Below are positions 1-13,000 of a DNA stretch of 64,000 nucleotides, piece by piece. The stretch lies in assembly GCA_007922225.1 (NCBI GenBank), contig ML679958.1, forward strand, positions 58,422,838 to 58,486,837, read 5' to 3'. Within the stretch, counting starts at the first letter, position 1. Every line of letters begins with the position of its first letter. The notes under the pieces were generated by a model that was not told the DNA's origin, ran no database searches, and worked only from the letters and a program-made list of their open reading frames with translations. The position numbers were made by a program, and so were the translations under genes. This DNA comes from Emydura subglobosa (taxonomy: Eukaryota; Chordata; Testudines; Chelidae).

Positions 1-960
1 CATTCTTGTCTAAGACTTGCTTCATAAAAGTTGAGCTGCTAGATGGATCTGGTTATTTTGTATAATTGAAAAGGTCACAGCTCTTTAATTGTAGATATAA
101 TTTCCTTTTAGTCTTCATTTATATGACTTGATTGTACCTGATCTTCTCTTGTTCTAGTGCTTTGACTGTAGTAAAAATTCACTATACCTTTTCCCAGCCG
201 AATAAGTTTCCTTTCCTGTCTGCCTTAAAATTGGTGTTTGAAATTTCAAAAGGCCATAGGGAGTTTATGCCTCAAAATGCACTGTGAAATTGTAAAAAGC
301 CCAGTAGTATGATGGCCATCCATTCCTGTGATATCAGTTATTCATTTAGGCTCTAATTCAACAAAGCACTTAAAACACATGCTTAAATCAATCTATTCAG
401 CAAATTATTTAAGCTTGTGCTTACATGCTTTGCTATGTCTGGACCTTAACTGTTAAATCATTACTAAAGCAGGATGGAAATTACATTGCAATCACTTGTG
501 GACTCCCACTCTGTCTAAACACAAATGATGTAACTCTTCTGAAATAAAAGTCTCAAATGATGACTTGATTCAAAACCTTTATTTCAAATTTGGCTTTCAA
601 GTTTATATGTAATAATTTAGCAGTTGCTGCTGTCTTATGCAGGAAACTCTTCTCCACTGTCTGAAGATAAGTGATGGTTTCTTGTCTTTTCCTGCCTATT
701 TTTGATTTGAGTAGTTGTGCTGAAGTTAGTTGTATTTTGGCAACATAACAGAGTGAATAAAGTAATTTGATTACTGACATTTTTTGCTTTTTTTGTCTTG
801 TTTTCTTTCAAACAATTTCTCTTAACTCTTCTGTAGAGTCAGGACTATTTGAATAAAGTTAAATCCAATGAAGTACATGTTTGGATGATCCCAAGATTGG
901 TAATATTCATTTAAATCATTTAATAAAATATCCACACTAAATCTTCATGTTTAGTTGCAG
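1..960 (+). other. GPALPP1: GPALPP1 intron (partial), mostly unrecognised
   Basis: AT-rich intronic sequence without recognisable exons. Positions about 345-455 look like a degraded palindromic MITE: 'aaagcactta..acatgctta' on the left is echoed inversely by 'gcttgtgcttacatgctttgct' on the right. Nothing else is recognised. Confidence 0.5.
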
Positions 961-1093
961 GTCCAGCATTGCCTCCTGGCTACAAAAAAAGCTCAGAAAT
1001 GCCTGACAGTGATGAAGACCCCGAGTCTCCTCCTCTGCACAGAGAAGCAAATATAGATTCTGAAGAGGAGCAGGACACTGGTCCAGTACCCAA
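961..1093 (+). CDS. GPALPP1: GPALPP1 exon A (first in window)
   Basis: The acceptor is TTGCAG ending at 960 and the donor is GTCAGT at 1094. The exon starts with two bases that finish a glycine codon and ends with two bases of a lysine codon completed by the next exon. It encodes GPALPPGYKKSSEM followed by an acidic SDEDPES/DSEEEQD linker. Its preceding exon, expected to carry the MARDLIGPALPP-type start, is not in 1-960. Confidence 0.94.
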
Positions 1094-4000
1094 GTCAGTC
1101 TGTTTGTGTGTCATTGATGTATTTACACTGGTAAAATAAGCAGAAATTGGACCACCTCATAGGATGAGTTGACTGAATTAGCCCAAATGCAGAATCTGGG
1201 AAAGGGACTAAATTATGCAATTAAAGAAAGCAAATGCCACCCCAAGATAAAGTTTGCTATCATTGTCCCCTCACCATTTCCAGGGTGATAGTGGCCACCT
1301 CATCAGTGTGTCTGTGACTGGATTGTTCAGTGCAATCTAAATTGTTCATTTCATTTTGATTTTGCATGATATGTGTCATTCTTAGATTGTGCTTTTAATT
1401 TGTGTGTATACACAACAGATGTGCATGATAGAGGTGCTTTATTAGAAATCTGAAATTTAATATTTAGTGAAGTCTGTTTCAAAAGTACAGCAAGTCTTCC
1501 TGCTGAAAGTAATAAGCAGCTTGTTAGTTATACTAATGTTAAAGTGTCTGTGATGGACCTGATCACGGAAGTGTATTTTGATAAACCATGTCTTTGCTAG
1601 CAATAAGATATGTTTGGCATCTGTATTAGACTTTGGGTGGACTGTGAATTTTGAGACGAGTGTTTCCTAATATAAATGTATATTAAGAAGCATATTGGAG
1701 GTGTGGAAATGTAATTTAGAGGTTAAAAAAGAAAAGGGCCAAAATTTTCAAACCTGCATACTTAAACTTAGACTCTTAAATCCATATTTAGGCACTTAAA
1801 TAGAAGTGGCGCAATTTTCAAAAGTTCTAAGCACCTACAAATCTCACTGAAGTTAAGAACTAGAGGTGCTTAGCGTCTTTGAAAATTGTCACTTCTAACT
1901 TTTTAGGCATAAAGTCTTGAAAAATTTGGCCTTTGTCTCTGCATGAATATAAACATACGAATGGGAGATCCTGCACCTGTTTTAGGAACAGGTATATGGT
2001 AAGAATACTCAGATCATCATAACATCAGTGTGTTAGAGCAAATAGATGATCTCTGGGAAAATTATCATATCAGTGACATAGTGAACAGTTTTCAACTCCC
2101 TGTAGGCCTGATCCAGTTCTGATATTCTGACAAATTAATAGGAGTCTTTCCATTGACTTCAATGGGAACTGGTTTGGGCCTCTAGATACTGTGTTCATCA
2201 TAATTATTATCTGTTTATCTTAGACATTTTTATCTCTTTTTTTAGACTATTCTGTATTTAACTTAGGCATTTCTAAAATGCATATCATCATAATACCATA
2301 TATAGGGACCAGCCAAATTCCTACTGATCAAGTTTTAAACAAGTGTGTGTGTGTGATTATTTTGATTTGAAGGATGGAAATAATTTTTGTAATAGCAAAT
2401 CTCAGCAAATTGCACATACTCAAATTTAAAGGGACTAATCACATGTGTAAAGTTAAAAACATGTAAGTCTTTCCACGATTGGGGTCTTAGAGGGCATTAT
2501 GCTATTTCCATGTAACGATCGTTAGTGTAAATATTCCCCGCTTTTTCTCCATTGTCTTATTTATTGATTGAGCTAAAATTTGATTGGGAAAAGTACTAGT
2601 AATGTATTGGAATGATGGTCAAAATGTAGCAAGAAATATGCTGGTGTTAAAATTATTTTATGCATGGAAAACAGCTCATTACAGCATTTTACTATTTGAC
2701 TTTCTCTTTCTGCACCAATAATATTTTTGAATTTTTTTTAAAGGTCAGGGCAGTTTAAGAATTGGGCTGATGCTAACAAATTTTTAATTGGTCCAAATTA
2801 TTTCAGATTCTTATGCTGTGTTTCCATGGTAACAGCAAGATAGTACATAATGTAAGACTATTAGAAATCATTTTATGTTTTTTTTCCTTTAAAGTGTAGA
2901 TAATTGCCATCTATGTCAGGGTAATTATTAAGCTAAATCACTGTATTTGTAGAAAACAGAAAAGAGCTCAGGAAGGTGACGACGACGATGATGGCTTTTT
3001 TGGACCTGCTCTTCCTCCTGGATTTAAAAAGCAGGATGATTCTCCAGAGAGGTAATTAAAACGGAATAGTGTTCAGGTTCCTCTCATTAAAACATAATTA
3101 TTTTCAATAAAGTATTTTGTGGCTCTATCAGTGAACACTTCAGTTATACTTGTGATTTATGTGACTAGAATTTCTTCTTCCACAAGCAGTGTTCCTTCGT
3201 AATTTGAGTACAAAATACCCCCATGTACCCTCTGGAAAGTCGGAGAGAAAAGAAAAATTGTATATGAACTGTCTGATCATATTTTGAATATCAAATTTCT
3301 CCCACCTTCAAAGGGACACTGAGAGCAGCTGAGCCTGATTAGGGGGCGGGGCTTCCCTAATTAGGGGGCCTATAAAAGGAGCCACCCAATCAGGCAGGGG
3401 CACAGCTGCAGTGGCACAGGAGTCAGCCAACAGAGCTGTAAACAGGGGAGTTTGGAGAGGGAGTATGTAGGTTTCTGGTGTTGTTGCAATGGTCATTGAG
3501 GGTTTGTTTTGGTGGGGTGTTTGTGTGTGTGTTGGTTTTTTTTTCTCTCACTGATGGGACATAGATGAGGAGGCTATGCCAGATACAGAGGCAGCAGTGG
3601 TAGTGACCCAAGTAGTGGAAGAGACAATGGAGATGACTGGATGTGGGAGCTGCGGGATATACATGATCCTGCAGGGGTTACCACAAAAGAGCATTGTTTG
3701 TATGAAGTACTGCCTGATAGAGCTGATGAAAAAGAAGATGTGGGGCTTGGAGATGCAGGTGGAAACTCTCTGGTTGAGTTTAGAAGAGGATTTGAGCAGA
3801 TGATGGAGCAAAGGCATGAGGAGGCTGAAGGGAAAAACCCAGACTTGCAGATGGAAGCAGGACCAAAGAACTCTGAGGGGAGACTGCTGGGTGAGGAAAG
3901 TGGCCAGTGGAAGCATGTGACTACAAGAACCAGGCAGAGGAAAAGACAGGCTAGTGAAGGAGAAATAGAGCTCAGGAACAGGTTTACAGAGTTGGAAAAT

Positions 4001-7000
4001 GAAGAACAGGCGCAGCAAGTGGTAACTAAAGGTGGGAGAGCAAGGAAGAAGAGAAGATCAGATAGTCCTAATCAAAGAGTGGATGAGCCAATGGAGATAC
4101 CACCAAATAAGAGCCCCAGAGGGATCCAGGATGGGTTGCTGAAGATTGAAAGGGAGAAAAGAAGACGAGAAGACTTGCAGCCAGATAGACCAGGGGAAGG
4201 GCCGGAAAATCGCACCGTCACCAGGAAAAGGCAGGTCTACGTTATTGGAGACTCCCTCCTGAGAAGAACAGACAGGCCTGTAACCAGAGCTGATCTGGAG
4301 AACAGAAGCCTGTGCTGTCTGCCCGGTGCTGGGATATGAGATGTGGACCTGAGGCTGAAGAGGATCCTAGCAGTAGGGGAAAGAATCCACTGATTGTCTT
4401 TCATGTGGGAACAAATGATACAGCTAGATCTCCCTGGAATGACTCAATGGAGACTATGCTAGGTTGGGGAAGACTCTTAAAGAAATGGAGGTTCAGGTGA
4501 TCTTCAGTGGGATTCTGCTTGTCCTTAGAGGAGGACAACAAAGCAGTGACAAGATTCTGATGATCAACAGATGGCTCAGGCAGTGGTGCTATAAGGAGGG
4601 CTTTGGGATATATGGCCACTTGGAGGCATTCATGGACAGAGGACTGTTCTGTTGGGATGGATTTCACCTGAACAGGGAGGGAAATGGACTTGTAGGATGG
4701 AGGTTAGAGCAACTGATTAGAGAGCTTTAAATTAGGAATTTGGGGGAGACAGTTGTGAGATGCCCAGGTGATCTCCACACCTGATTTTAACATTGAGAGG
4801 GAGGAAAATGAAATAGGAAATTATATAGGAGTGGGTAGAAGAATGGATATGAAGAGGAACGATGGTGTAGATACCAGTCTAAATAGGAGATACTGGCAGT
4901 AGAATGACTGTAAGGAATCCTGTAAGGAATGTGAGCGAAGCCAAACAGCAAAAATTAAGATGTTTGTACAGCAATGCAAGGAGCCTGGGTAACAAAATGG
5001 AGGAACTAGAGCTATGGGTGCAGACCAAATATCATAGAGATAACAGAAACATGGTGGAATAGTAGTCATGACTGGAGTACAGGTATGATTGGGTATGTGC
5101 TGCTTAGAAAAGAAAAGTAAAGGCAAAGGTGGTAGAGTAGTATTGTATATCAATGATGAAGTAGATTGTAAAGAAATTAGAAGTGATGCAATGGATAAGA
5201 CAGAATCTATCTGGGCAAAAATCATATTGAGGAAGAAAACTGCTAGAGCTTCCCCTGGGATAGTGCTTGGAGTGTGCTACAGACTACAGGGATCTGATTT
5301 AGGTATGGATAGAGACCTCTTTAATGTTTTTAATGAAGTAGATATTACTGGGAACTGTGTGATTATGGGAGATTTTAATTTCCCAGATATAGACTGGAAG
5401 ATTAGTGCTAGTAATAATAATAGGGCTCAGATTTTCCTGGATGTGATAGCTGACAGATTCCTTCATTAAATAGTTGCTGAACCAACAAGAGGGGATGCCA
5501 TTTTAGATTTGGTGTTGGTGAGTAGTGAGGATCTTGTAGAACTGGTTGTAGGGGGACAACCTTGGTTTGAGCAACCATGAGCTAATTCAGTTCAAACTAA
5601 ATGGAAGAATAAACAAAAAAAGATCTGTGACTAGGGTCTTTGATTTCAAAAGAGCTAACTTTAAAAAATTAAGGGAATTAGTTAGGGAAGTGGACTGGAC
5701 TGGACTGGACTGAAGAACTCATGGATCTAAAGGTGGAGGAGGCTTGGAATTACTTCAAGTCAAAGTTGTAGGAACTATCTGAAGCCTACATCCCAAGGAA
5801 GGGGGAAAAAATTATAGGCAATGGCTGTAGACCAAACTGGATGAGCAAGCATCTCAGAAAGGTGATTAAGAGAAAGCAGAGACCCTACAAGGAGTGGAAG
5901 ATGGGAGGAATCAGCAAGGAAAGATATCTCTTGGAGGTCAGAACATGTAGAGACACAGTGAGAAATGCCAAAAGCCAAGTAGAGTTGATCCTTGCAAAGG
6001 GAATTAAAACCAATAGTAAAAGGTTCTATAACCATATAAACAGGAAGAAAACAAAGAAAGAAGAAGTGGGACCGCTAAGCACTGAGGCTGGGGTGGAGGT
6101 TAAGGATAATCTAGGCATGACCCAATATCTAAACAAATACTTTGCCTCATTTTTTAATGAGGCTAACGAAGAGCTTAGGGATAGTGGCAGGGGGGCTAAT
6201 GGTTTTGAGGATATGGAAGTAGAAATTACCACATCCGAGGTAGAAGCCAAATTCCAACTGATTAATGGGACTAAATCGGGGGTCCAAATAATCTCCATCC
6301 AAGGATAGTTAAGGAACTGGCACGTGACATTGCAAGCCCATTAACAAGGATTTTTAATGAATCTGTAAACTCAGGGATTGTACCATATGACGGGAGAATT
6401 GCTAACATAGTTCCTATTTTGAAGAAAGGGAAAAAAAGCGATCCGGATAATTACAGTCCTGTTAGTTAGACCTCAGTAGCATGCAAGGTGTTGGAAAAAT
6501 TTTTGAAAGAGAAAGTAGTTAAGGACATCGAGGTTAATGGTAATTGGGACAAAATACAACATGGCTTTACAAAAGGTAGATTGTGCCAGACCAACCTGAT
6601 CTCCTTTTTTTGAAAAGATAACAGATTTTTTAGACAAAGGGAATACAGTGGATCTAATTTACCTAGATCTCAGTAAGGCATTAGATACGGTTCCACATGG
6701 GGAATTATTAGTTAAATTGGAAAAGATGGGGATTAATATGAAAATTGGAAGGTGGATAAGGAACCGGTTAAAGGGGAGACTACAACAAGTCATACTTAAA
6801 GGTGAACTGTCAGGCTGGAGGGAGATTTCTAGTGGAGTTCCTCGGGGATCGGTCTTGGGATCTTATTTAACCTTTTTATTACTGACTTTGGCACAAAAAG
6901 TGTGAGTGTACTAATAAAGTTTGCGGATGATACAAAGTTTGGAGGTATCGCTAATACAGAGAAAGACTGGGATATCATACAACAAGATCTGGATGCTCTC

Positions 7001-10000
7001 TTAAACTGGAGTAATAGAAATAGGATGAAATGTAATAGTGGAAAGTGCAAGGTCATGCACTTAGGGACTAACAACAAGAACTTTCACTATAAGTTGCAGA
7101 CACATCAGTTGGAAGTGACAGAGGAAGAGCGCACACAAACCAATTATTCAAACCAATATTCAACTGCCTAACATTCAACATGTATGATAGCTTAAAAAAA
7201 AACATGGATGTATTGGTTGATCACAAGATGACTGTGAGCTGCCAATATGATGCAGCCGTGAAAAAAGCTAATGCAGTCCTAGCATGCATCAGGCAAGGTA
7301 TTTCCAGTAGAGATAGGGAGGTATTAGTACTGTTATACAAGGCGTTGGTCAGACCTCATCTGGAATACTGTGTGCACTTCTGGTCTTCTTTGTTTAAGAA
7401 AGATGAATGCAAACTGGAACAGGTGCAGAGAAGGGCTAGTAGGATGGTCTGAGGAATGGAAAACCTATCTTATGAGAGGAGACCCAAAGAGCTTGGCTTG
7501 TTTAGCCTAACCAAAAGAAGGCTGAGGGGAGATATGATTGCTCTCTATAAATACATCAGAGGGATAAATATCACGGAGGGAGAGGAGTTATTTAAGTTCA
7601 GCACCAGTGTGCACACAAGAACAAATGGATATAAATTGGCCATCAGGAAGCTTAGACTTGAAATTAGATGTACGTTTCTTAGCATCAGGGGAGTGAAGTT
7701 CTGGAACAGCCTTCCAAGGGGAATATGGGGGCAAAAAACCTAGTTGTCTTCAAGACTGAGCTTGATAAATTTGTGGAAGGGATGGTATGATGGCACAGCC
7801 TAATTTGGCAATTGACTGATCTTCAGTTACTAGCAGTAAATATGCCCAAAGGCCTGTGAAGGGATGTTAGATGGGGTGGGTTCTGAGTTCTATAGATAAT
7901 TCTTTCTGAGTATCTGGCTGGTGAGTCTTGCCCACATGCTCAGGGTTTAATTGATTGCCATATTTGGGGTCGGGAAGGAATTTTCCCCCAGGGCAGATTG
8001 GCATAGGCCCTGTGGGTTTTTTTTCTTCCTTTGCTGCATGGGGCATGGGTCACTTGCTGGTGGATTCTCTGTACCTTGAGGTCTTTAAATCATTATTTGA
8101 GATCTTCAGTAACTCAGTCTTAGGTTAGGGGTCTATTACAGGAGTGGGTGGGTGAAGTTCTGTGGCCTCCGTTGTGCAGGAAGTCAGACTAGATGATCAT
8201 AATGGTCCCTTCTGACCTTAGAGTCTATGAGGCTATAAACCTCAAAAAGAGTAGCTGAATCAGACAGACAAACTATTGCATGGTATATGCTTGTGTTTTT
8301 TCAATATTTATTTTGAATATTTTATAGGTATTGTCTAATATTACAGTGGCCTCCTTAGACCCAAAATCTCCAATTAACTCCTCCAGTGCAGGGGCCCACC
8401 CACATGGAACTCATTGCAGGATTGAGATGTTAATTTGTTTCTATGTAATATAATATGACATGTATTATTACAATGGTTGTTTTGTCAATAAATTCGGATC
8501 ATTAGTTTTCTACTTGTAAACAATGCTGAATGATGTGTGTTTGTTAAAATCATGTTTTACTAAATCAGCATTGTTTTTTGCCTTTTTGTCAGACACAAAG
8601 CCCATTTAACCACATGCAATTCTAAAATACCTATTGAAGAAAGCTAGTTGTTAATTTTCCATTTAGAATTTAACTGCATCTGACATCCTTCTAATCTTCA
8701 CATCAATCTCAGCTCTTTCCAGAGTAATTCAAAATGATATTCAGTAAGGAAATCACTACTTTCAAGAGAACGTTCATAGATAAAATGTGCAGCAGAGACT
8801 TCCTTGCAGATTTGCTTTTGACATCTGTGCTGTTTGCTTCCTCAATACTATAAAGAGTCAGTAGATAAAATGAGCCAATATTTTCCTGTCAGAAATAATG
8901 TCATTGTTAGGAAGATGAGCCAGTCAGTTGCTGAACAGTTCTGGTTGTAGCATTACTGTCTGCAAGAATTCCATAGTTGAAAGTGTGTCAAATTTGAGAA
9001 CTTTTATAGAGAGAGAATGTCTATATATTAGGAATTATGTCTGTTTCCTCTAGGTTTAAACCTGTTGAGATGATTTGGGGAATCTCTCTGTGTACAACAT
9101 ATGAATTCTGGTTAATTTTATGAGATTGTGTCATTGAGTATTGCAATGTATAGTAGGTCAACTACGGGCTGGCAGGGTCCATGACATCCCTCTCACTCAT
9201 ACAAACACACCGGTCAGGAAGAAGTTACAGAACAAATAAAATAAATCAAATTAAACTTTAACAACTGAGCTCTGGCTAAACAATGGATATGCTATGTGTG
9301 GTGTCTGTTAGGGCCCGTAATGTGGGCTGTATGACCTATGGTTGGAGCCAGCAGTAGAGTCGGGGCTATGGTCACACCAGGGGTCAGAATCAGAAGTCAC
9401 ACCAAGGGGCAAAGCCGGAATCAGCAACTGGCCAGGGCAAGGAAGCAGACAGCAGGAACAAGACATGGTAGGTAGCAGGGACCAAGTCTCAGAGGTCTGG
9501 GCAGCAACAGGCATAGCGACTAGTTGCCCAGACAAGGAATGGGATAGGAACAGGAAGTCTTGTACCTGATGGTGTCCAATCAGCAGTCTGCTGTTAGTCA
9601 TCTGACCATGTTGAGTCAGTGGGTGTAATTTCTGTGGTGAGGTATTAGCAGCAGTTCCCTAGTCTGCCCATGCAGCTCAGTGACGCAGAAGATAAGGCTG
9701 GTGCAGGCCTGGATTTGAGTCCTGTGGCGCCTGACAGAGCTTGAGCTATGAGAACTAATTCTGCCTAGGTTGTCTGAAGGGAAGAAGGTTTGAAGAGTTG
9801 CTGCAGGGAAGAAGATTTTCCAGGTGGTAGAGCCTTTAAAAACTTAGAGGGACTCAGACACAAGGAGAAGGTTGGGCAGGAGAGGGGAACAAACCGGGCT
9901 TGTTTTTGTTGCAGAGGGGATCTTTGACTGTGGGACCAGCCAAAGTCAAAGGAGGCTGGCTAAAGGAGAGAGAGGAGGAAGAGACCAGAAATATTCCATG

Positions 10001-13000
10001 TTCCAGAGAGGAAACCATGTGCAGGAGAGCACAGAGACAGGAAGGAATCCGAACTCCATCAGTAAACATTGACCCAGATCCCAAAGAATGTTCAAGAGCT
10101 GAGGAAACTGAAGCAGGGATGGTGTGTAGGTCTTGTATTGTTTTGTCTGGATATGTATATTTCTTGTGCTGTCTGTACTAAAGAGAGACTGGTTTGGGAA
10201 CTTCTTTAAAGCCTGTGTGTTGTGTGCTTCAACTATCAAGTATCCCTGGAAAAGTGAATGTAAACTAGATAGCCTACGAGGTTGGTGCTCTGGGAAAGGC
10301 TGTGCTTAAGTTACTGAGGCGCTTGGGAGAGCTAGTACTAAAGTCAGTGTCTAGGCAGTTGAACTTTCAGGAGTGGGTGCTGGATGGAAGATCTGCATCC
10401 CAAGAGTGTGACCAGTGACCCAAAGATGGTGCCCGGACTCTATTCAGACTCAGGGAGCCTAAAAAACACATGGGCCCAAACAAGCCTTGAGCATCCTGCA
10501 GACAGAGCTTTACCCGGGCTATGACATTTGTAATGCAATATAACAGTCTCCAAATGTGTATAAATCGCTGTATAATTATTTCAGGATAATATATGGTATC
10601 TCAGGGCTTGCTTTCATTATAAAGGGCATTACCTTTAAATCCCTTCAGATCACTTCATGTTGTGACACCTACAGGAAGTCAGCCAAACAACGGCTAGCTT
10701 GGGTAGCAGCTGGGGAAAGTTGATTTTATTATTTATTAATTTATAATGTTTTTTAAACCTTTAGATTATTTGGAACCATCTAGTCGTGCACATCAGTAAC
10801 TCTCTGTGACTGTTGCCCTCCCTCTCCCCCTTCTTGTACAAACTCAAGTAAATGTGAAACAGCACCTTGTACAGTGATTTCCTTCATGCTACCACAGCAC
10901 AAATACTGAAAGCATGTTTCACATGGACAAGAGACGTTCTCGCAGCCATATAAAAATATGATCTCTAATAAAAAAGCCAAAGATTCTGATCCTAAAAGCT
11001 TTATGCAGTTAGTCAAAGGGGCTGCTCACATGAGCATGGCTAGCAGGGTTGGGTCCACGTGGGGAAAGGCAGCTATTTAAAAGTGAACTAAAAAGCAGAG
11101 AACTGTGCACCTTTCATGGCTACTTTCTGACATAGAGTAGATTCCGCTTATTAGCAACCCTTCGGTTGCCAGTAGAAAGTTGCTATTACCGGCAGTTGCT
11201 AATTAGCAGAAAGTAAGTTTGCGAAGCAGCACCCAAGGAAAGACGTGCTGGGACATGCCTTTCCTGGCTGCAGCCCTGTAAACTTGGCTACAGGAAGGGC
11301 ATCAGCAGGGACGGAGGCTGCAGTCTGCATGCTGGGGCCTGCTCTGGGGATCAGGGATGCTGGAATACAGGGCTGCACCGTACTTCTTTCTGCTCTCTCC
11401 AGGGATCAGGACTCAGCACATCCCAGCACTTACTTCCTTCAACAGTGCAAGCCCACAGCAGGGCACAGCCTGGAGAGTTCAGGGAGAGGTACCATGCGGT
11501 AGCAACATCTGGGCTGCAGCTTCCCTCTCCACTACTGTCCTTCCCACAGCCTCGCATGCCAGCCTGCACCCGCTTACCTCCTGTGTGGTCCCTGTGCGCA
11601 GGCTGATTTACCACCCAAGAAGAAATCACTGGGATGAGCTGACCACCAGCCACAGACAGTTTTCCAGACCAGCGGCCAGCGAAGCACTTCTTTTCCTGGC
11701 TGCAGCCCCGCAAAACTGCGTGCAGGGTGTGCTCAGTGCATCAGCGCTTCCTTCCCTGGCTGTAGCCCTGCAAATGTGCATGCAGGGTGCATCTTTTTTA
11801 AAAGAAAGAGCTTGCTAATATATGGCATATCATTGCCAATATCCAGATTCCATTAACATTGATCTTTGTGGGATGGGATTGTTTCCCAGCAAAATGTTGC
11901 CATTAACCAGAAGTTGCTAACATGAGGATTGCTATTAAACAGAATCTACTGTATTCAGAATTTCATAGTCTTTTGGTGCCTCCTTCCCTCCCCCTAGATT
12001 TTTTTCCACTTAGTGGTTTGCTTCTAAACGGTCAAGTTAAACAAAGCACAGTTAGGGTTAATGTACATTAACTGAATATATGGGGTCAGGTTGTGTCCCA
12101 TCCTGCATGCCGGCACAAGGGAGTAAAGGGGCATTAAGGGATCCACTTGCACCAGAATGCTATAGCACTGCTTTCAGCACAGGGATAGAAACCGGCTTTG
12201 CAGAGCAGCTATCTTCCCCTTCTTGCACAAGAAGGGGAAAAGGGCAGAGAGCAGGTAGAGCCTAGTCTCTCTTCCACTGCTCCCCAGCACCTGGCAGTGT
12301 AGCTATGCTGGCAAATTGGGGAGCGCCTTATGTGACAGGTACTCCTGTTTACTGCCTCCCCAGATCAGGAGGGAGAGTAGGAAAGAGATTGTGACTTCTA
12401 ATTGCAATCTCCCTCCTGGGCTGTTGCAAGGGCAACAAAACAACACTGCCCCAATCTAGTCTCATTGCTGAAACAAATTCATGCATCTTGATTTCAGTGC
12501 ATGGATATTACAATATGATGGCTTATAAGTATGTGAGGATATACTGTTTGCTTTGTATCCACTCCTTTAGAACATCTTTATTTCTCAGACACATCTTTCA
12601 AACTTGTCAAAGCATATATTCTTAATTGAGTACTGTATATATGACAACTTGCAGCTTTTAAAACAACTGTTTTGAGTTAGTGAAGTGCAAAACATAGATG
12701 AACAGTTTTCTTTAGCTTTGAAAAGAATATCACTCTCTAACAGTATTATAATATGAAAATTCAACTTGTGAATATTTTCAGAAAAACCTTAAAATCAGAG
12801 TTGAGAATAAACATGAGAAGTTTTAATCCCAAATGTACAAATTGTGAAGAAGGTAAGCATCAGAAAAACAGGATTGGGGAAGAGAGTGCATCTTCAACCA
12901 TAACACAAGCTATGGCTTGAAAAATCCAGTGGGTAATGGGAAACTCTTAGGCAGGTGTGGGATCCTTAGTGCATGAATTTTTGTATAACTTAAAATTTCA

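Larger units (their letters stand above)
3310..8237 (+). mobile_element. Near-full-length CR1 LINE (esterase-type ORF1), inactive
   Basis: A 4.9-kb CR1 non-LTR retrotransposon in the same orientation as GPALPP1. It has a GC-rich 5' UTR with a TATAAAA box at 3371-3377, a broken ORF1 (3576-4730), a broken ORF2 (about 4,960-7,745) and the CR1 3' UTR. The end 'ggtcccttctgaccttagagtctatga' is the hallmark of CR1, which ends in short ATTCTATGA-like repeats and not poly(A). Most genomic CR1 copies are heavily 5'-truncated, so a copy keeping its 5' UTR is uncommon. Stops and frameshifts in both ORFs show it is dead. A GGACT tandem run lies at about 5,693-5,715. Confidence 0.93.

Noticed and set aside
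9308..10239. Several 70-97-codon frames on both strands
   Set aside because: They overlap one another in an LTR-like repeat and show no domain or splice structure.
11351..11818. Overlapping 120- and 153-codon frames
   Set aside because: They lie in the cargo of a Tigger-like element, have no motifs and arise from repeated 'ctggctgcagccctg' words on opposite strands.
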